Shown: positions 16,376 through 23,936 of the stretch, in pieces
Layout of the letters: each line of letters starts with the position of its first letter
How positions within the stretch are numbered: the stretch's first letter is position 1
Assembly (NCBI RefSeq): GCF_013201725.1
Contig: NZ_CP053835.1
Span: forward strand, 1,426,001-1,490,000
From: Arcobacter defluvii
GTDB taxonomy: Bacteria > Campylobacterota > Campylobacteria > Campylobacterales > Arcobacteraceae
DNA length: 64,000 nt
Reading direction: 5' to 3'
The notes under the pieces: model-generated
The model's database searches: none
What the model was told of the DNA's origin: nothing
What the model saw: only the letters and a program-made list of their open reading frames with translations
Position numbers and translations under genes: made by a program

Positions 16376-17419
16376 ATGGAATTTATATTAAATTTTTTGC
16401 AAAGCTTTTGGGAACTATCAGTAATGATAGGTCTATATGTTTTAATTGGATTAATTTTTGTAGGAATAATCCACCTATATATTTCAGAAGATTGGATTAA
16501 AAAACATTTAGGTGAAGATAATAAATATAGTGCTTTAAAAGGGGCATTATATGGTATTCCTCTTCCTCTTTGTTCTTGTGGTGTAATACCTTTGGCTACA
16601 AGTTTAAGACAAAAAGGTGCTTCTAAAAAAGCTGTGACAAGTTTTTATATTACTACTCCAATGACTGGAATTGATTCAATTATAGCTACATATGGAGTAT
16701 TTGGTCTTCCAATGGCAATAATTAGAGTTATTTCAAGTTTCATTAGTGGAGTTGTTGCTGGTAGTTTTGTAAAAGAATCATATGATGACATTCAAGAAGA
16801 AGAGAAAAAGTCTTGTTGTAGTTCTTCTTGTTGTGGTTCTTCTTCTAATGAAGTAGTAAAAGAGAGTCAATTTAAAAAAGCATATGATTATGCAATGAAT
16901 GAAGTTTTTAGTGATTTAGCCAAACCAATGTTTTATGGGCTAATATTAGCAACTTTATTTTTACTTTTAATTCCAAATAATGGGGTTGAATTTTTAAATG
17001 ATAATTTGTTTATCGCTTATGCATTAGTTTTTTTAGTTGCATTACCTTTATATGTATGCTCTATTTCAGCCATTCCTATTGCTTTATCAATGTTAGCAGT
17101 TGGAGTAAGTCCTGGAGTAGCTTTTATTTTTTTAGCAGCAGCTCCTGCTACAAATATCATTACAGCATGGATTATAAAGAAAATTCTTGGAAATGATGTC
17201 TTAATAATATATCTTATCTCAATTATTGTAGTCACTTTTTCATTTGCATTAATGATTGATTTTGCATTTCCAAAAGAATGGTTTGTTTATACATTAGATA
17301 GTTTAGAAAGTGAATCAAAATCAATACTTGATATAGGTGGTGCTATTATATTTTTAGTCACTATGTTTTATTTTGTTGGTAAGCAATGGATTAAGACTAT
17401 ATCTTCAAAAAAAAATTAA
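16376..17419 (+). CDS. SO_0444-family Cu/Zn-efflux-type permease
   Basis: A 347-residue polytopic membrane protein with about eight helices. It carries the hallmark PLPLCSCGVIPLA near residue 62, a second conserved loop LPLYVCSISAIPIA near 224, and a central soluble linker with the cysteine cluster CCSSSCCGSS near residue 142. These features fit the SO_0444 family of heavy-metal exporters, related to the two-TM permease/ArsP group. The substrate (copper, zinc, or an arsenic species) cannot be decided from sequence. It is cotranscribed with the ArsR-like gene. As an element passenger it could spread metal tolerance. Confidence 0.85.
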   Translation: MEFILNFLQSFWELSVMIGLYVLIGLIFVGIIHLYISEDWIKKHLGEDNKYSALKGALYGIPLPLCSCGVIPLATSLRQKGASKKAVTSFYITTPMTGIDSIIATYGVFGLPMAIIRVISSFISGVVAGSFVKESYDDIQEEEKKSCCSSSCCGSSSNEVVKESQFKKAYDYAMNEVFSDLAKPMFYGLILATLFLLLIPNNGVEFLNDNLFIAYALVFLVALPLYVCSISAIPIALSMLAVGVSPGVAFIFLAAAPATNIITAWIIKKILGNDVLIIYLISIIVVTFSFALMIDFAFPKEWFVYTLDSLESESKSILDIGGAIIFLVTMFYFVGKQWIKTISSKKN

Positions 17420-17421
17420 AG

Positions 17422-17444
17422 TAGCCATCTAAAAAAGATGGCTA
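17422..17444. terminator. Hairpin between permease and transposase relic
   Basis: TAGCCATCT (17422-17430) and AGATGGCTA (17436-17444) pair perfectly around AAAAA. It lies between the convergent permease gene and transposase relic and could end transcription from both sides, though the T-runs are short. Confidence 0.6.
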
Positions 17445-17458
17445 TTATACTTATAGTT

Positions 17459-18008
17459 TTAAATACTCAATTGATTATCTAACCTACCTTCAAAAAATAT
17501 TGTAAGTTGAGAGATTGTAAGAGACCAATTCCTAACTGGCATAGACTGATTCAAGTGGTCTTTGTTGCCACTCTTTTAATAATGGTATAACTTTATCAGT
17601 AACAGCACTTATTGTAGCTTTAGAAAAACTCATTCCATACATTTCTTCAATATGTTCAGATATTTGACTATAACTATTTCCTAAAGCATACAAAGATAGA
17701 ATTTTTTGTTCTATATTATCTGACATATGAGTTTGATGTTTTTTAACTATTTGAGGCTCATAAGAACCATTTCTATCTCTTGGAACATCAAGTTCAAATT
17801 CACCAACACTACTTTTCATAGTTTTAATAGATTTACCATTTTTTCTGTTTTTATTTATCTCAGAAGTTAAATGAGACTCAAGTTCAGCTTGTAATACAGC
17901 TTCTGTAAGTTGTTTAATAAGAGGAACTAAGACTCCATCTTTACCATCTATTTTTGAACCTGCTTTTATTTGTTCAAGTGCTTCATTTAAATCAAATGTT
18001 TGATTCAT
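17459..18008 (-). pseudogene. IS256-family transposase, internally deleted
   Basis: The minus strand encodes the first 155 or so residues of a mutator-type (IS256) transposase, from MNQTFDLNEALEQ to RPLESVY, then shifts frame and stops at about 17532. Immediately after, in another frame, comes the family's C-terminal tail (RNWSLTISQLTIFFEGRLDN), ending at TAA 17459-17461. Full transposases have about 400 residues, so some 220 residues of the catalytic core are missing by a single internal deletion. The start and tail still lie in the expected place relative to the inverted repeat at 18033-18067. Confidence 0.88.
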
Positions 18009-18032
18009 TGTTCAATCCTTTAGAATTATAAA

Positions 18033-18067
18033 TTCTATCAGACTGACACAAAATTTCTAACACTCCC
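18033..18067 (-). repeat. IS256-family terminal inverted repeat (transposase-proximal end)
   Basis: On the minus strand this is the upstream end of the element, about 25 bp before the transposase ATG at 18008. It carries the same TTTTGTGTCA core and CTGATAG box as the other end. Confidence 0.8.
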
Positions 18068-18075
18068 ACTAGCTT
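18068..18075. repeat. Target-site duplication, right copy (ACTAGCTT)
   Basis: Perfect 8-bp match to 15850-15857, directly outside the right inverted repeat of the IS256-family element. Confidence 0.85.
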
Positions 18076-18199
18076 ATTTTACAGACTCAAACTAGCAATT
18101 TTTTTGTGGATTTTTTTGACTAATTTTTAACTTAAAAATTAAATTCATGCTCGATACTGGCATAGAATTCTACTATGATAATTTCTTAACACGGAATAT

Positions 18200-19939
18200 T
18201 TAACGATCATTATTTCTCTTTTTTCTATGTTCACTATTTTCCTCAATTTTACTAGAATAAACAACACTATTTTCATAAATTTCCATACAAACCTCAATAG
18301 CTTCTTTAGTACTTAAATTCAATTCCTTTTGTAAAAAATCTATCACATTTTTTGGTTTTTGTTTATTTTTTAAGTTATCTATTTTATTATCATCAGTTAT
18401 TGAAAAATTTGAAATATCAAGTTTATAATTCTCTTTTACATATTCTAGGAGAAAATTTACATCAAGTTTTTCTTTTAGTTCTTGTAAGTTTATTTTAGGG
18501 TTTAAATCTTCATTTTGTAGATTTACTTTTTGCTGTTGAAGTGGTGATTTTACTCTTTTGATTTCTACATTACTATTTTTAATTTGATTTTTTTTCAAAA
18601 TTAAATCTGCTATTTGTCTATTTGCTTCATTTATAAAATCTTCATCTCCATATGGTTCTATATTTTCAAGTTTCCAATCTTTTGCAAGTGCTATTTGTAT
18701 CATTATTTTTACTTGTTCTTCTATATTTGTTCTATTTTTAACAGATACAATTTCTTCACCTTTATCTATTATTTGAATATTTTTGGAAAAATTACTAACA
18801 ATTACTTCATTATTCTCTTTTTTTACATAATATCCCTCTAATTTATCTTTTATTAGATAATCGTAGTGTTCAATAAATAGTTTTTGTTGATAGCTTAGGT
18901 ATTTAAAACTATTTTGAATATTTTTATTTGACTTTATTTTATAATTTTCAGATTCATAGATATTATTTAATTTTTCTTTTGATTTTTTGCTTTTTCTTTC
19001 ATAGATATTTTCTATTCTAGTTTCATAATAGCTTAGTAAAATATCTTCAAGTTCTTTTTTTGATTTATGTCTTGGAAAGGTTCTATTTTTATCATCTTTT
19101 AAAATAAATCTTGAAAAATCTTTACCATTTAGATTTAAAGAGTTTGATTTTTTATTTCTTTCTTGTAGATTTAATATTTTTATATATTTATATGTTTTAC
19201 TTCCAGCTATTTTAAAATCTCTGTTTTCTTCAAATTTTAGGTCATTTTGTAAAAAGTATAAAAGTTCATCTGCTGTTTTTATATCTTTTAAAAGTTCTAT
19301 CCAATTAGCTCTTGTAATTGCTATTTTACTTCTAATTTTATCTTCTAAAATATTCTTATTTTGAATTTTTTCCTTAGTATCAGTTTCATCATTCTCATCT
19401 TCATCTTTTCTAGGTATTTCAAATCCATATTTTTTACAAACATAACTTTGTAAAACATCATCTAAAAAAGAGTTATTAAAAAAAGTAGTTCTTAATTGTG
19501 TATCATCCAAAGGATTATATTTTGCAATTGCAATATGAATATGGGGAAATCTTTGTCTGTTTTTTTCATTTATTTGAATTTTTGGCATATGGGCTTCAGA
19601 GTAAGCGATAACTTCATTTTCCAAGTTATATCCACTTGTATGATGTTTAATATATATAAGAGCTAACTCTTTAAATAGTTCATCTCTTTTTTGCTCATCA
19701 TCTATTTCATTTAATTTTTTCACATCTTCTTGTGAGAAAGATAGAGTGATATGAATATAATTGCTTTCATAGTTTTTATATTTATTTAAATATTTTTCAG
19801 TTTGTTTAAAAGTTTGAAGATTTCCATATAGAGTAATAGTTTTATCTTTTTGGTCTCTTGTGTAAATACTATCTTTTCTAGCACCACTTATTAAATAATC
19901 TGCAAATCCCTCTTTTGCTCTTGAAATCCTTGCTAACAA
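18200..19939 (-). CDS. Plasmid mobilization relaxase
   Basis: A 579-residue protein with a relaxase-type N-terminal domain. The metal-binding histidine motif appears as RFPHIHIAIAKYN near residue 130, and the tyrosine-rich segment near residues 55-65 (KYKNYESNYIHITL) precedes it. The C-terminal 300 residues are charged and helical. It follows the MobC-like gene at once (stop and start adjoin), the standard mobilization layout. It would nick oriT, likely the hairpin region at 20449-20518 upstream of mobC. The exact MOB class is unclear by eye. Confidence 0.75.
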   Translation of the reverse strand: MLARISRAKEGFADYLISGARKDSIYTRDQKDKTITLYGNLQTFKQTEKYLNKYKNYESNYIHITLSFSQEDVKKLNEIDDEQKRDELFKELALIYIKHHTSGYNLENEVIAYSEAHMPKIQINEKNRQRFPHIHIAIAKYNPLDDTQLRTTFFNNSFLDDVLQSYVCKKYGFEIPRKDEDENDETDTKEKIQNKNILEDKIRSKIAITRANWIELLKDIKTADELLYFLQNDLKFEENRDFKIAGSKTYKYIKILNLQERNKKSNSLNLNGKDFSRFILKDDKNRTFPRHKSKKELEDILLSYYETRIENIYERKSKKSKEKLNNIYESENYKIKSNKNIQNSFKYLSYQQKLFIEHYDYLIKDKLEGYYVKKENNEVIVSNFSKNIQIIDKGEEIVSVKNRTNIEEQVKIMIQIALAKDWKLENIEPYGDEDFINEANRQIADLILKKNQIKNSNVEIKRVKSPLQQQKVNLQNEDLNPKINLQELKEKLDVNFLLEYVKENYKLDISNFSITDDNKIDNLKNKQKPKNVIDFLQKELNLSTKEAIEVCMEIYENSVVYSSKIEENSEHRKKRNNDR

Positions 19940-20272
19940 TTAAAACTCCTTTTCAAGGATTGAATCTAATTGGTTTTCAATGATAATTAATTTATTGATT
20001 AGATTTTTATAGTTATAAGAATCAAGTTTTTCCATTTGGATTGAATAATTTAAACTATGAGCTAATTGATTAATATTAACTCCAATTTTATTTATATTCC
20101 AGATCAACTCTTTTAAATCTTTTTTATTGTTTATTTTTACATTAATATTTGAAGATGAAATAAATTGTCTTAAAAACTCACTTGCACTCATATTGACATA
20201 TTGAGATTTTGATTCTAGTAGATCTTTTAATTCTTTTGAGATTCTAAATTTAAATAATTCTTCTTTTTTCAT
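19940..20272 (-). CDS. mobC: MobC-like relaxosome accessory protein
   Basis: The 110-residue protein starts with a ribbon-helix-helix segment (LFKFRISKELKDLLESKS... ASEFLRQFI) and continues with the MobC signature INKIGVNINQLAHSLN near residue 70. MobC binds oriT and helps the relaxase open the strands. It is directly upstream of the relaxase gene on the same strand, and its promoter region contains the oriT-like hairpins and iterons. Confidence 0.85.
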   Translation of the reverse strand: MKKEELFKFRISKELKDLLESKSQYVNMSASEFLRQFISSSNINVKINNKKDLKELIWNINKIGVNINQLAHSLNYSIQMEKLDSYNYKNLINKLIIIENQLDSILEKEF

Positions 20273-20448
20273 AACAATCCTTCGTAAAAATATTTCTTAT
20301 ATATCTATTCACAATTTCCAAGATTTATTTTAATTTTTAGATTTGTTAAAAAATATTGATAAAATATTTATAGATTAAAGGGTTTATTTATTTTTTGGAT
20401 TAAAAATATTTGGATTAATATTTATGTGTAGATTAAAATTTTGGGATT

Positions 20449-20518
20449 TTTAAGGGGAAACCCTTAAAGAACGATGTCATGTGGAGAAACGTAGTGTACC
20501 CACAATGGCTGTCGTTCC
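20449..20518. other. Putative oriT: two adjacent hairpins upstream of mobC
   Basis: Hairpin one: TTTAAGGG (20449-20456), loop GAAA, CCCTTAAA (20461-20468). Hairpin two starts at once: GAACGATGTCATGTGG pairs, with two bulges, with CCACAATGGCTGTCGTTC, ending near 20517. The segment is clearly richer in G+C than its surroundings and noncoding. Its position upstream of mobC and the relaxase gene makes it the best oriT candidate. A structured RNA is an alternative. Confidence 0.55.
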
Positions 20519-20552
20519 TATTTTGGTTTTATCTAAAAACCTAGATTTTTAC

Positions 20553-20644
20553 TTTATTTGAACATTTTGGAAAAACTTTTCATTTTATTTGAATAAATTG
20601 GAATGTTTTTCACTTTTATTTGAATTAATTTCACTTATTTGGAA
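20553..20644. repeat. Iteron-like 31-bp direct repeats
   Basis: TTTATTTGAA begins at 20553, 20584 and 20615, exactly 31 bp apart, and a partial fourth copy (TTATTTGGAA) lies at 20635-20644. Further shared bases (TTGGAA, then TTTTCA) extend the first two repeats over the full period. The 31-bp spacing is close to three helical turns. These are probably protein-binding iterons for replication, partition or transfer control. The last copy overlaps the 3' end of the gene at 20631-21116. Confidence 0.6.
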
Positions 20645-21116
20645 TAACTATAATAAAGGAATATCTCTCTTTTAAATCTAAAACTTTAATTTGAACATTT
20701 GGAATTATATATTCAATTTTTATATTACCTAAAATATCGCCTTCTTTAAATATTTGACCTTTATATATAAAGCTTTTAGAATTAAATTGAAATTCATTAA
20801 ACTTACTCTTAAACTCTTTAATATTTTCAAATCTGATTGAATTATTCTGTGATTTAGATTTTATCTCTTTTACAATTGGTGGAGTTAGACCTAAATAAAA
20901 ACTTGAACAACTAATCCAACCTATAAAAAAAAATATAAGACCAGATAAAATTAATTTAATGAAGTCATTTCTTTTTTTATTTACATTATACATTTCCATT
21001 TCATTTTTTATTAAACCTAATTCAAAGAGTAATCCACTCTCATGTGGATTACCTTTTAAAAGTTTAATTGTTTTAACTAAGTCCTTACTTATTATATCTA
21101 GTTGTTCTTGTGTCAT
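20631..21116 (-). CDS. Hypothetical single-pass membrane protein of the plasmid module
   Basis: Not recognised. The product is 161 residues, with a cytoplasmic helical N-terminus (1-48), one strong membrane helix (about 52-74) and a C-terminal beta-rich domain containing YKGQIFKEGDILGNIKIEYI. That pattern resembles the small periplasmic HR-type domains of secretion-system proteins such as GspC/PilP, but the match is weak. It starts 4 bp after the parA stop, so it is cotranscribed with parA. Confidence 0.6.
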   Translation of the reverse strand: MTQEQLDIISKDLVKTIKLLKGNPHESGLLFELGLIKNEMEMYNVNKKRNDFIKLILSGLIFFFIGWISCSSFYLGLTPPIVKEIKSKSQNNSIRFENIKEFKSKFNEFQFNSKSFIYKGQIFKEGDILGNIKIEYIIPNVQIKVLDLKERYSFIIVIPNK

Positions 21117-21120
21117 TTTT

Positions 21121-21903
21121 TTACTTTAATTTATTAATGATTTTTTCAATACCAGGAAGAATATAATTCTTTTGCAAAAGTAAAGCACTTTTAACGATAT
21201 TTCGCTTTTTAATTAGTTGCATTAATTCTTCATCTTGTTCATTTGTAATTTCATCAATTTTCTGATTAATTGAATCAAGATTAGCATCACATAGTGCTTT
21301 AATTGTAATTGCATTACGTCTTGCGTATTTAACAGGAAGTGAATCTTTAATTGCAAAGTAATTAGATTCATTATTCAAATCAACTTTATATTTTTTTTGA
21401 ATAATTTTTGCATTATCAAAAAATTGATCAAATTGATTTTGAACACTTGAATATTCATATTCATTAAATCTATTAAAAACAAATATTACTTTATTTTCCA
21501 AATCAACATGATCTTTAATTGATTCTAGAAAGTCCATAGCAACACTAAAATCATCAGATCCATCCATGCAAGGGATTAAAAACAGATCAATATATTGATA
21601 TAAATCATTAGTTACCATAGATTTATGAAAAGTTGATAACTTATTAGCACCCACATCAATAATGATATTTTTATCAGATTTTCTTAAAATTCTTTCAAAT
21701 TTAAAAAACTCATCATCAAGTTCTGTTAAAAAATCCATCTGTATTGATTCATAATAATCTTTTGAACTAATTCTTTTATCACTTTGATTGATTGTATCCA
21801 TCTCAATTAACATAGAATTATTCAAATAAGATGCAGTTGTTGAAGATAGTGTTGTTTTTCCAGAACCACCTTTAAAATTTAAAGAAAGTATATTTTTTGC
21901 CAT
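21121..21903 (-). CDS. parA: ParA-family partition ATPase
   Basis: The 260-residue protein begins with the deviant Walker A box KGGSGKTT (residues 11-18) of ParA/MinD ATPases. A motif A' segment (NIIIDVGANK near residue 75) and FLIPCMDGSDD follow. ParA proteins position plasmid DNA with a ParB-type partner. No obvious ParB is adjacent; the upstream gene at 21934-22338 may supply a DNA-binding partner. Together with mobC, relaxase and repeats this marks the block as plasmid-derived. Confidence 0.85.
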   Translation of the reverse strand: MAKNILSLNFKGGSGKTTLSSTTASYLNNSMLIEMDTINQSDKRISSKDYYESIQMDFLTELDDEFFKFERILRKSDKNIIIDVGANKLSTFHKSMVTNDLYQYIDLFLIPCMDGSDDFSVAMDFLESIKDHVDLENKVIFVFNRFNEYEYSSVQNQFDQFFDNAKIIQKKYKVDLNNESNYFAIKDSLPVKYARRNAITIKALCDANLDSINQKIDEITNEQDEELMQLIKKRNIVKSALLLQKNYILPGIEKIINKLK

Positions 21904-21933
21904 TTTGTTATCCTTTTTAATTTATTTTTATAA

Positions 21934-22338
21934 CTATTTAAAATCTGATTTATCAGCTATTTTTAGCTCTCCATCATCTTTTAACTCTTTAACTTGTGCC
22001 AATTGAACTTGACTATTTGCAAAATCATTTTTTACTTCACTTTTATCTATTTGATTTTTTGAAGTAATATCTTCTTTTTTAGTATTGTTTTTTGGAACTA
22101 TTATTTCATTTTTTATAATATTTTTTACATACCACTTATAAAAATTACTGTATTTTACTTTTGTTTCAAAGACAGAATTTACAAGTTCTAAAATCTCTAC
22201 TTTTGTAAAAAAATCATTTAAGTAAACTAACTCATTTCTAATGAGTTTTAAAAACTTTGTTGATTTTTTTATCTCTTTTAACTCTTTTCCTAAAAGAGTT
22301 TCTAACTCTTTTTTACGTTTAAAAAGTAATTCTTCCAT
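21934..22338 (-). CDS. Hypothetical protein with HTH-like segment, upstream of parA
   Basis: Not recognised. The 134 residues begin with a basic helical region. Then comes DFFTKVEILELVNSVFETKV and KYSNFYKWYVKN, which resembles the recognition region of small plasmid transfer or partition proteins that sense DNA (TraK-like or ParG-like). The last 50 residues are polar and probably disordered. It precedes parA by 30 bp on the same strand, the usual place of a partition or transfer partner. Confidence 0.55.
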   Translation of the reverse strand: MEELLFKRKKELETLLGKELKEIKKSTKFLKLIRNELVYLNDFFTKVEILELVNSVFETKVKYSNFYKWYVKNIIKNEIIVPKNNTKKEDITSKNQIDKSEVKNDFANSQVQLAQVKELKDDGELKIADKSDFK

Positions 22339-22395
22339 TTATAACATCCTACTTCTCCTAGAATTTTTTTAAAGATTTTTAAATCTCATAAAGGT

Positions 22396-22440
22396 ATTCA
22401 CAAAAATTGAAAAAAAGTAAAAATTGGTGAAATTGTGAAT
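22396..22440. promoter_or_regulatory. Inverted ATTCACAA boxes in divergent promoter
   Basis: ATTCACAA (22396-22403) and TTGTGAAT (22433-22440) are inverted copies between the divergent genes starting at 22338 and 22472. The same ATTCACAA occurs at 20307-20314, upstream of mobC. It may be a shared control site for the plasmid module. Confidence 0.4.
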
Positions 22441-22471
22441 AGAGTAAATACAAATTAATAAAGGACAAAAG

Positions 22472-22714
22472 ATGGAAAACCAAGAAATACAAAAAGCAAA
22501 CAATAAGATAGAAAGAGCAATTAATCAATTAGAACTTATTCTTTTAGACATAAAAATCGCCCATTCAAAGATTAAAATAGAGATGTTCGATGATTGTTAT
22601 CAATTTTTAATTCAGGAAATGGAATATGAAAAAAGAATTGAAGAACTTGAAAAAGAACTAAAATATATTAAAAATGAAAGAAATAAATACACTATTGATG
22701 TGGAGGTTGAATAA
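22472..22714 (+). CDS. Small coiled-coil hypothetical protein
   Basis: Not recognised. It encodes 80 residues, almost entirely helical with heptad-like leucine and isoleucine spacing (NKIERAINQLELILLDIKI and RIEELEKELKYIKNERNK). AAAGGA precedes the ATG by 8 bases. It is followed 1 bp later by another small gene. It lies divergent from the parA operon in the plasmid-like block. Confidence 0.6.
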   Translation: MENQEIQKANNKIERAINQLELILLDIKIAHSKIKIEMFDDCYQFLIQEMEYEKRIEELEKELKYIKNERNKYTIDVEVE

Positions 22715-22715
22715 A

Positions 22716-22898
22716 ATGAAAAAAATAGAAGCAATATTAAAATGTTATGGAGAAAAAGCATTAAAACAAGATATTAAAATTATAAGAAAAGGTATAGATT
22801 ACAATACTTGGATGATAGAAAAAATAAAAACAGCTAAAAAATTAAAAAAGATGTATACAAAAAAACAAATAATTACAATATATGAAAGTGGAATTTAA
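22716..22898 (+). CDS. Small basic hypothetical protein
   Basis: Not recognised. The ATG at 22716 is chosen because GGAGG lies at 22702-22706; an upstream in-frame ATG at 22674 lacks a site. The 60-residue product is strongly basic (KKLKKMYTKKQIITIYESG) and helical, so nucleic-acid binding is possible. It is probably cotranscribed with the coiled-coil gene upstream. Confidence 0.5.
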   Translation: MKKIEAILKCYGEKALKQDIKIIRKGIDYNTWMIEKIKTAKKLKKMYTKKQIITIYESGI

Positions 22899-22907
22899 TT
22901 TGTAAGA

Positions 22908-22941
22908 AATTTGTATCAAAAGATTCATTTTGATACAAATT
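22908..22941. terminator. Perfect 14-bp hairpin after the small-gene pair
   Basis: AATTTGTATCAAAA (22908-22921) pairs perfectly with TTTTGATACAAATT (22928-22941) around GATTCA. It lies 10 bp after the stop at 22898. It lacks a strong T-run, so it may be a terminator, an mRNA-stabilising stem or an operator. The rest of 22942-23120 shows nothing recognisable. Confidence 0.5.
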
Positions 22942-23120
22942 GTAACATATTGAAAATTTTATACTTATTTTTAAATCATAAAATTTAATGAAAAATTGAT
23001 ATTTTTTAGGAAATCTAAATATTAAATTAAACTTAAATCAATATAACTTAATACTGAATTTATTTTTAATTAAGCTGTTAAAACTACTAAAACAAGCCTG
23101 TTGTAGAGATATTTTTACAT

Positions 23121-23227
23121 TTGACAAGCATTTGTTATTTTTATAGAATGATTTCGTGATTAAATAATCATACAGAAGATTCTTTTTCAAAATCTGATAG
23201 TTGGCGCTTAAGAATGAAAAAGAATCT
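23121..23227 (+). promoter_or_regulatory. Strong promoter and hairpin leader upstream of the putative replication genes
   Basis: TTGACA at 23121-23126, a 17-bp spacer and TAGAAT at 23144-23149 form a promoter. About 28 bp further, AGATTCTTTTTCA (23177-23189) pairs perfectly with TGAAAAAGAATCT (23215-23227), leaving a 25-nt loop. The stem would lie in the 5' leader just before the ATG at 23250. It could be a copy-control leader, an antisense-RNA target, or a Rep-binding inverted repeat. Confidence 0.55.
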
Positions 23228-23249
23228 ATATTAATAAACAGGAGATAGC

Positions 23250-23936
23250 ATGTATAAAAAAATATTAATCCCTTACTTATCATCGGATTATAACAATATT
23301 TTGGAAAATTTCCAAATTGAAAAAATTAGATCTATGGGAAAAGATGAATTAATAGTTTGTATTAAAAATCCAGAATCTTGGATTTATGATTTTTATTTGA
23401 GAGAAAAATGTATTAACTTGTTTGTAAGAACAGGTGGATTTACAGGAATTGGTTTGTGTGATGATGATCTATATAGAATTGGTGTTGATATTACGATAAA
23501 TCAAATAAATAAGCGATATTTTTTTGAGTTAGTTGATGATAATCTTTTAATTTTAAACAAAGTTAAAAGTAGAATAGTTAATAATATAAAAAATTACTTT
23601 AGTCCAACTAGAAAGGTAAATTATCAACAATTTCAAAATTTTATATTTCAAATAGACGATTTGTATGACAATTCTGAAGAAATTATTTTTGAAATAGATC
23701 TAGAAAAAATCGATAATAAAACATTAAAAGAAGGGCTTAAAAAAGTCTGGGAAGATGCTGTTGGTGATATGGATTTTGATTTGCAGGATTTTGAAGAACT
23801 GTGTAAAAAATTTGGTTTTAGACCTTTAGATGTGTTGATTTATAATCCTTATATTCTACCACAAATGTCAAAAGAAGGATGTAATAATAGTAATTATCAG
23901 TTAGTTTTATTTTTTGATAAAAAAGAGGTGATGTAA
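23250..23936 (+). CDS. Hypothetical protein upstream of putative replication gene
   Basis: Not recognised. The 228-residue acidic protein has mixed alpha/beta character, no membrane segments and no motif I can name; its C-terminal third includes EGLKKVWEDAVGDMDFDLQD and ends at a stop that overlaps the next start by 1 bp. CAGGAG before the ATG makes the start secure. Because it follows a strong promoter with a structured leader and is coupled to an HTH/repeat-bearing gene, a role in plasmid replication or its control is likely but unproven. Confidence 0.6.
   Translation: MYKKILIPYLSSDYNNILENFQIEKIRSMGKDELIVCIKNPESWIYDFYLREKCINLFVRTGGFTGIGLCDDDLYRIGVDITINQINKRYFFELVDDNLLILNKVKSRIVNNIKNYFSPTRKVNYQQFQNFIFQIDDLYDNSEEIIFEIDLEKIDNKTLKEGLKKVWEDAVGDMDFDLQDFEELCKKFGFRPLDVLIYNPYILPQMSKEGCNNSNYQLVLFFDKKEVM

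Larger units (their letters stand above)
15858..18067. mobile_element. IS256-family element carrying ArsR and metal-permease passengers; transposase deleted
   Basis: Both ends match as inverted repeats: plus-strand 15858-15892 begins GAGACTGTTTAGAGTTTTGT, and the complement of 18067 backwards begins GGGAGTGTTAGAAATTTTGT; both continue GTCA and then CTGATAG. About 18 of the first 24 bases agree. The 8 bp outside each end are identical (ACTAGCTT at 15850-15857 and 18068-18075), the target duplication expected for this family. Inside are the arsR-like gene, an SO_0444-type permease and a transposase relic. The passengers lie between the transposase 3' end and its IR. With its transposase broken, the element could move only if a related enzyme acted in trans. 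Confidence 0.85.

Noticed and set aside
16801-16850. Cys-rich cluster in the permease as a frameshift artefact
   Set aside because: The frame continues cleanly on both sides, and a Cys-rich linker is a known feature of the SO_0444 family.
20553-20644. Regular repeats that could suggest a CRISPR array
   Set aside because: Only three or four short A/T-rich units with a 31-bp period and no unique spacers of even length; iterons fit better. The 15-bp tandem repeats at 24291 are also coding and lack spacers.
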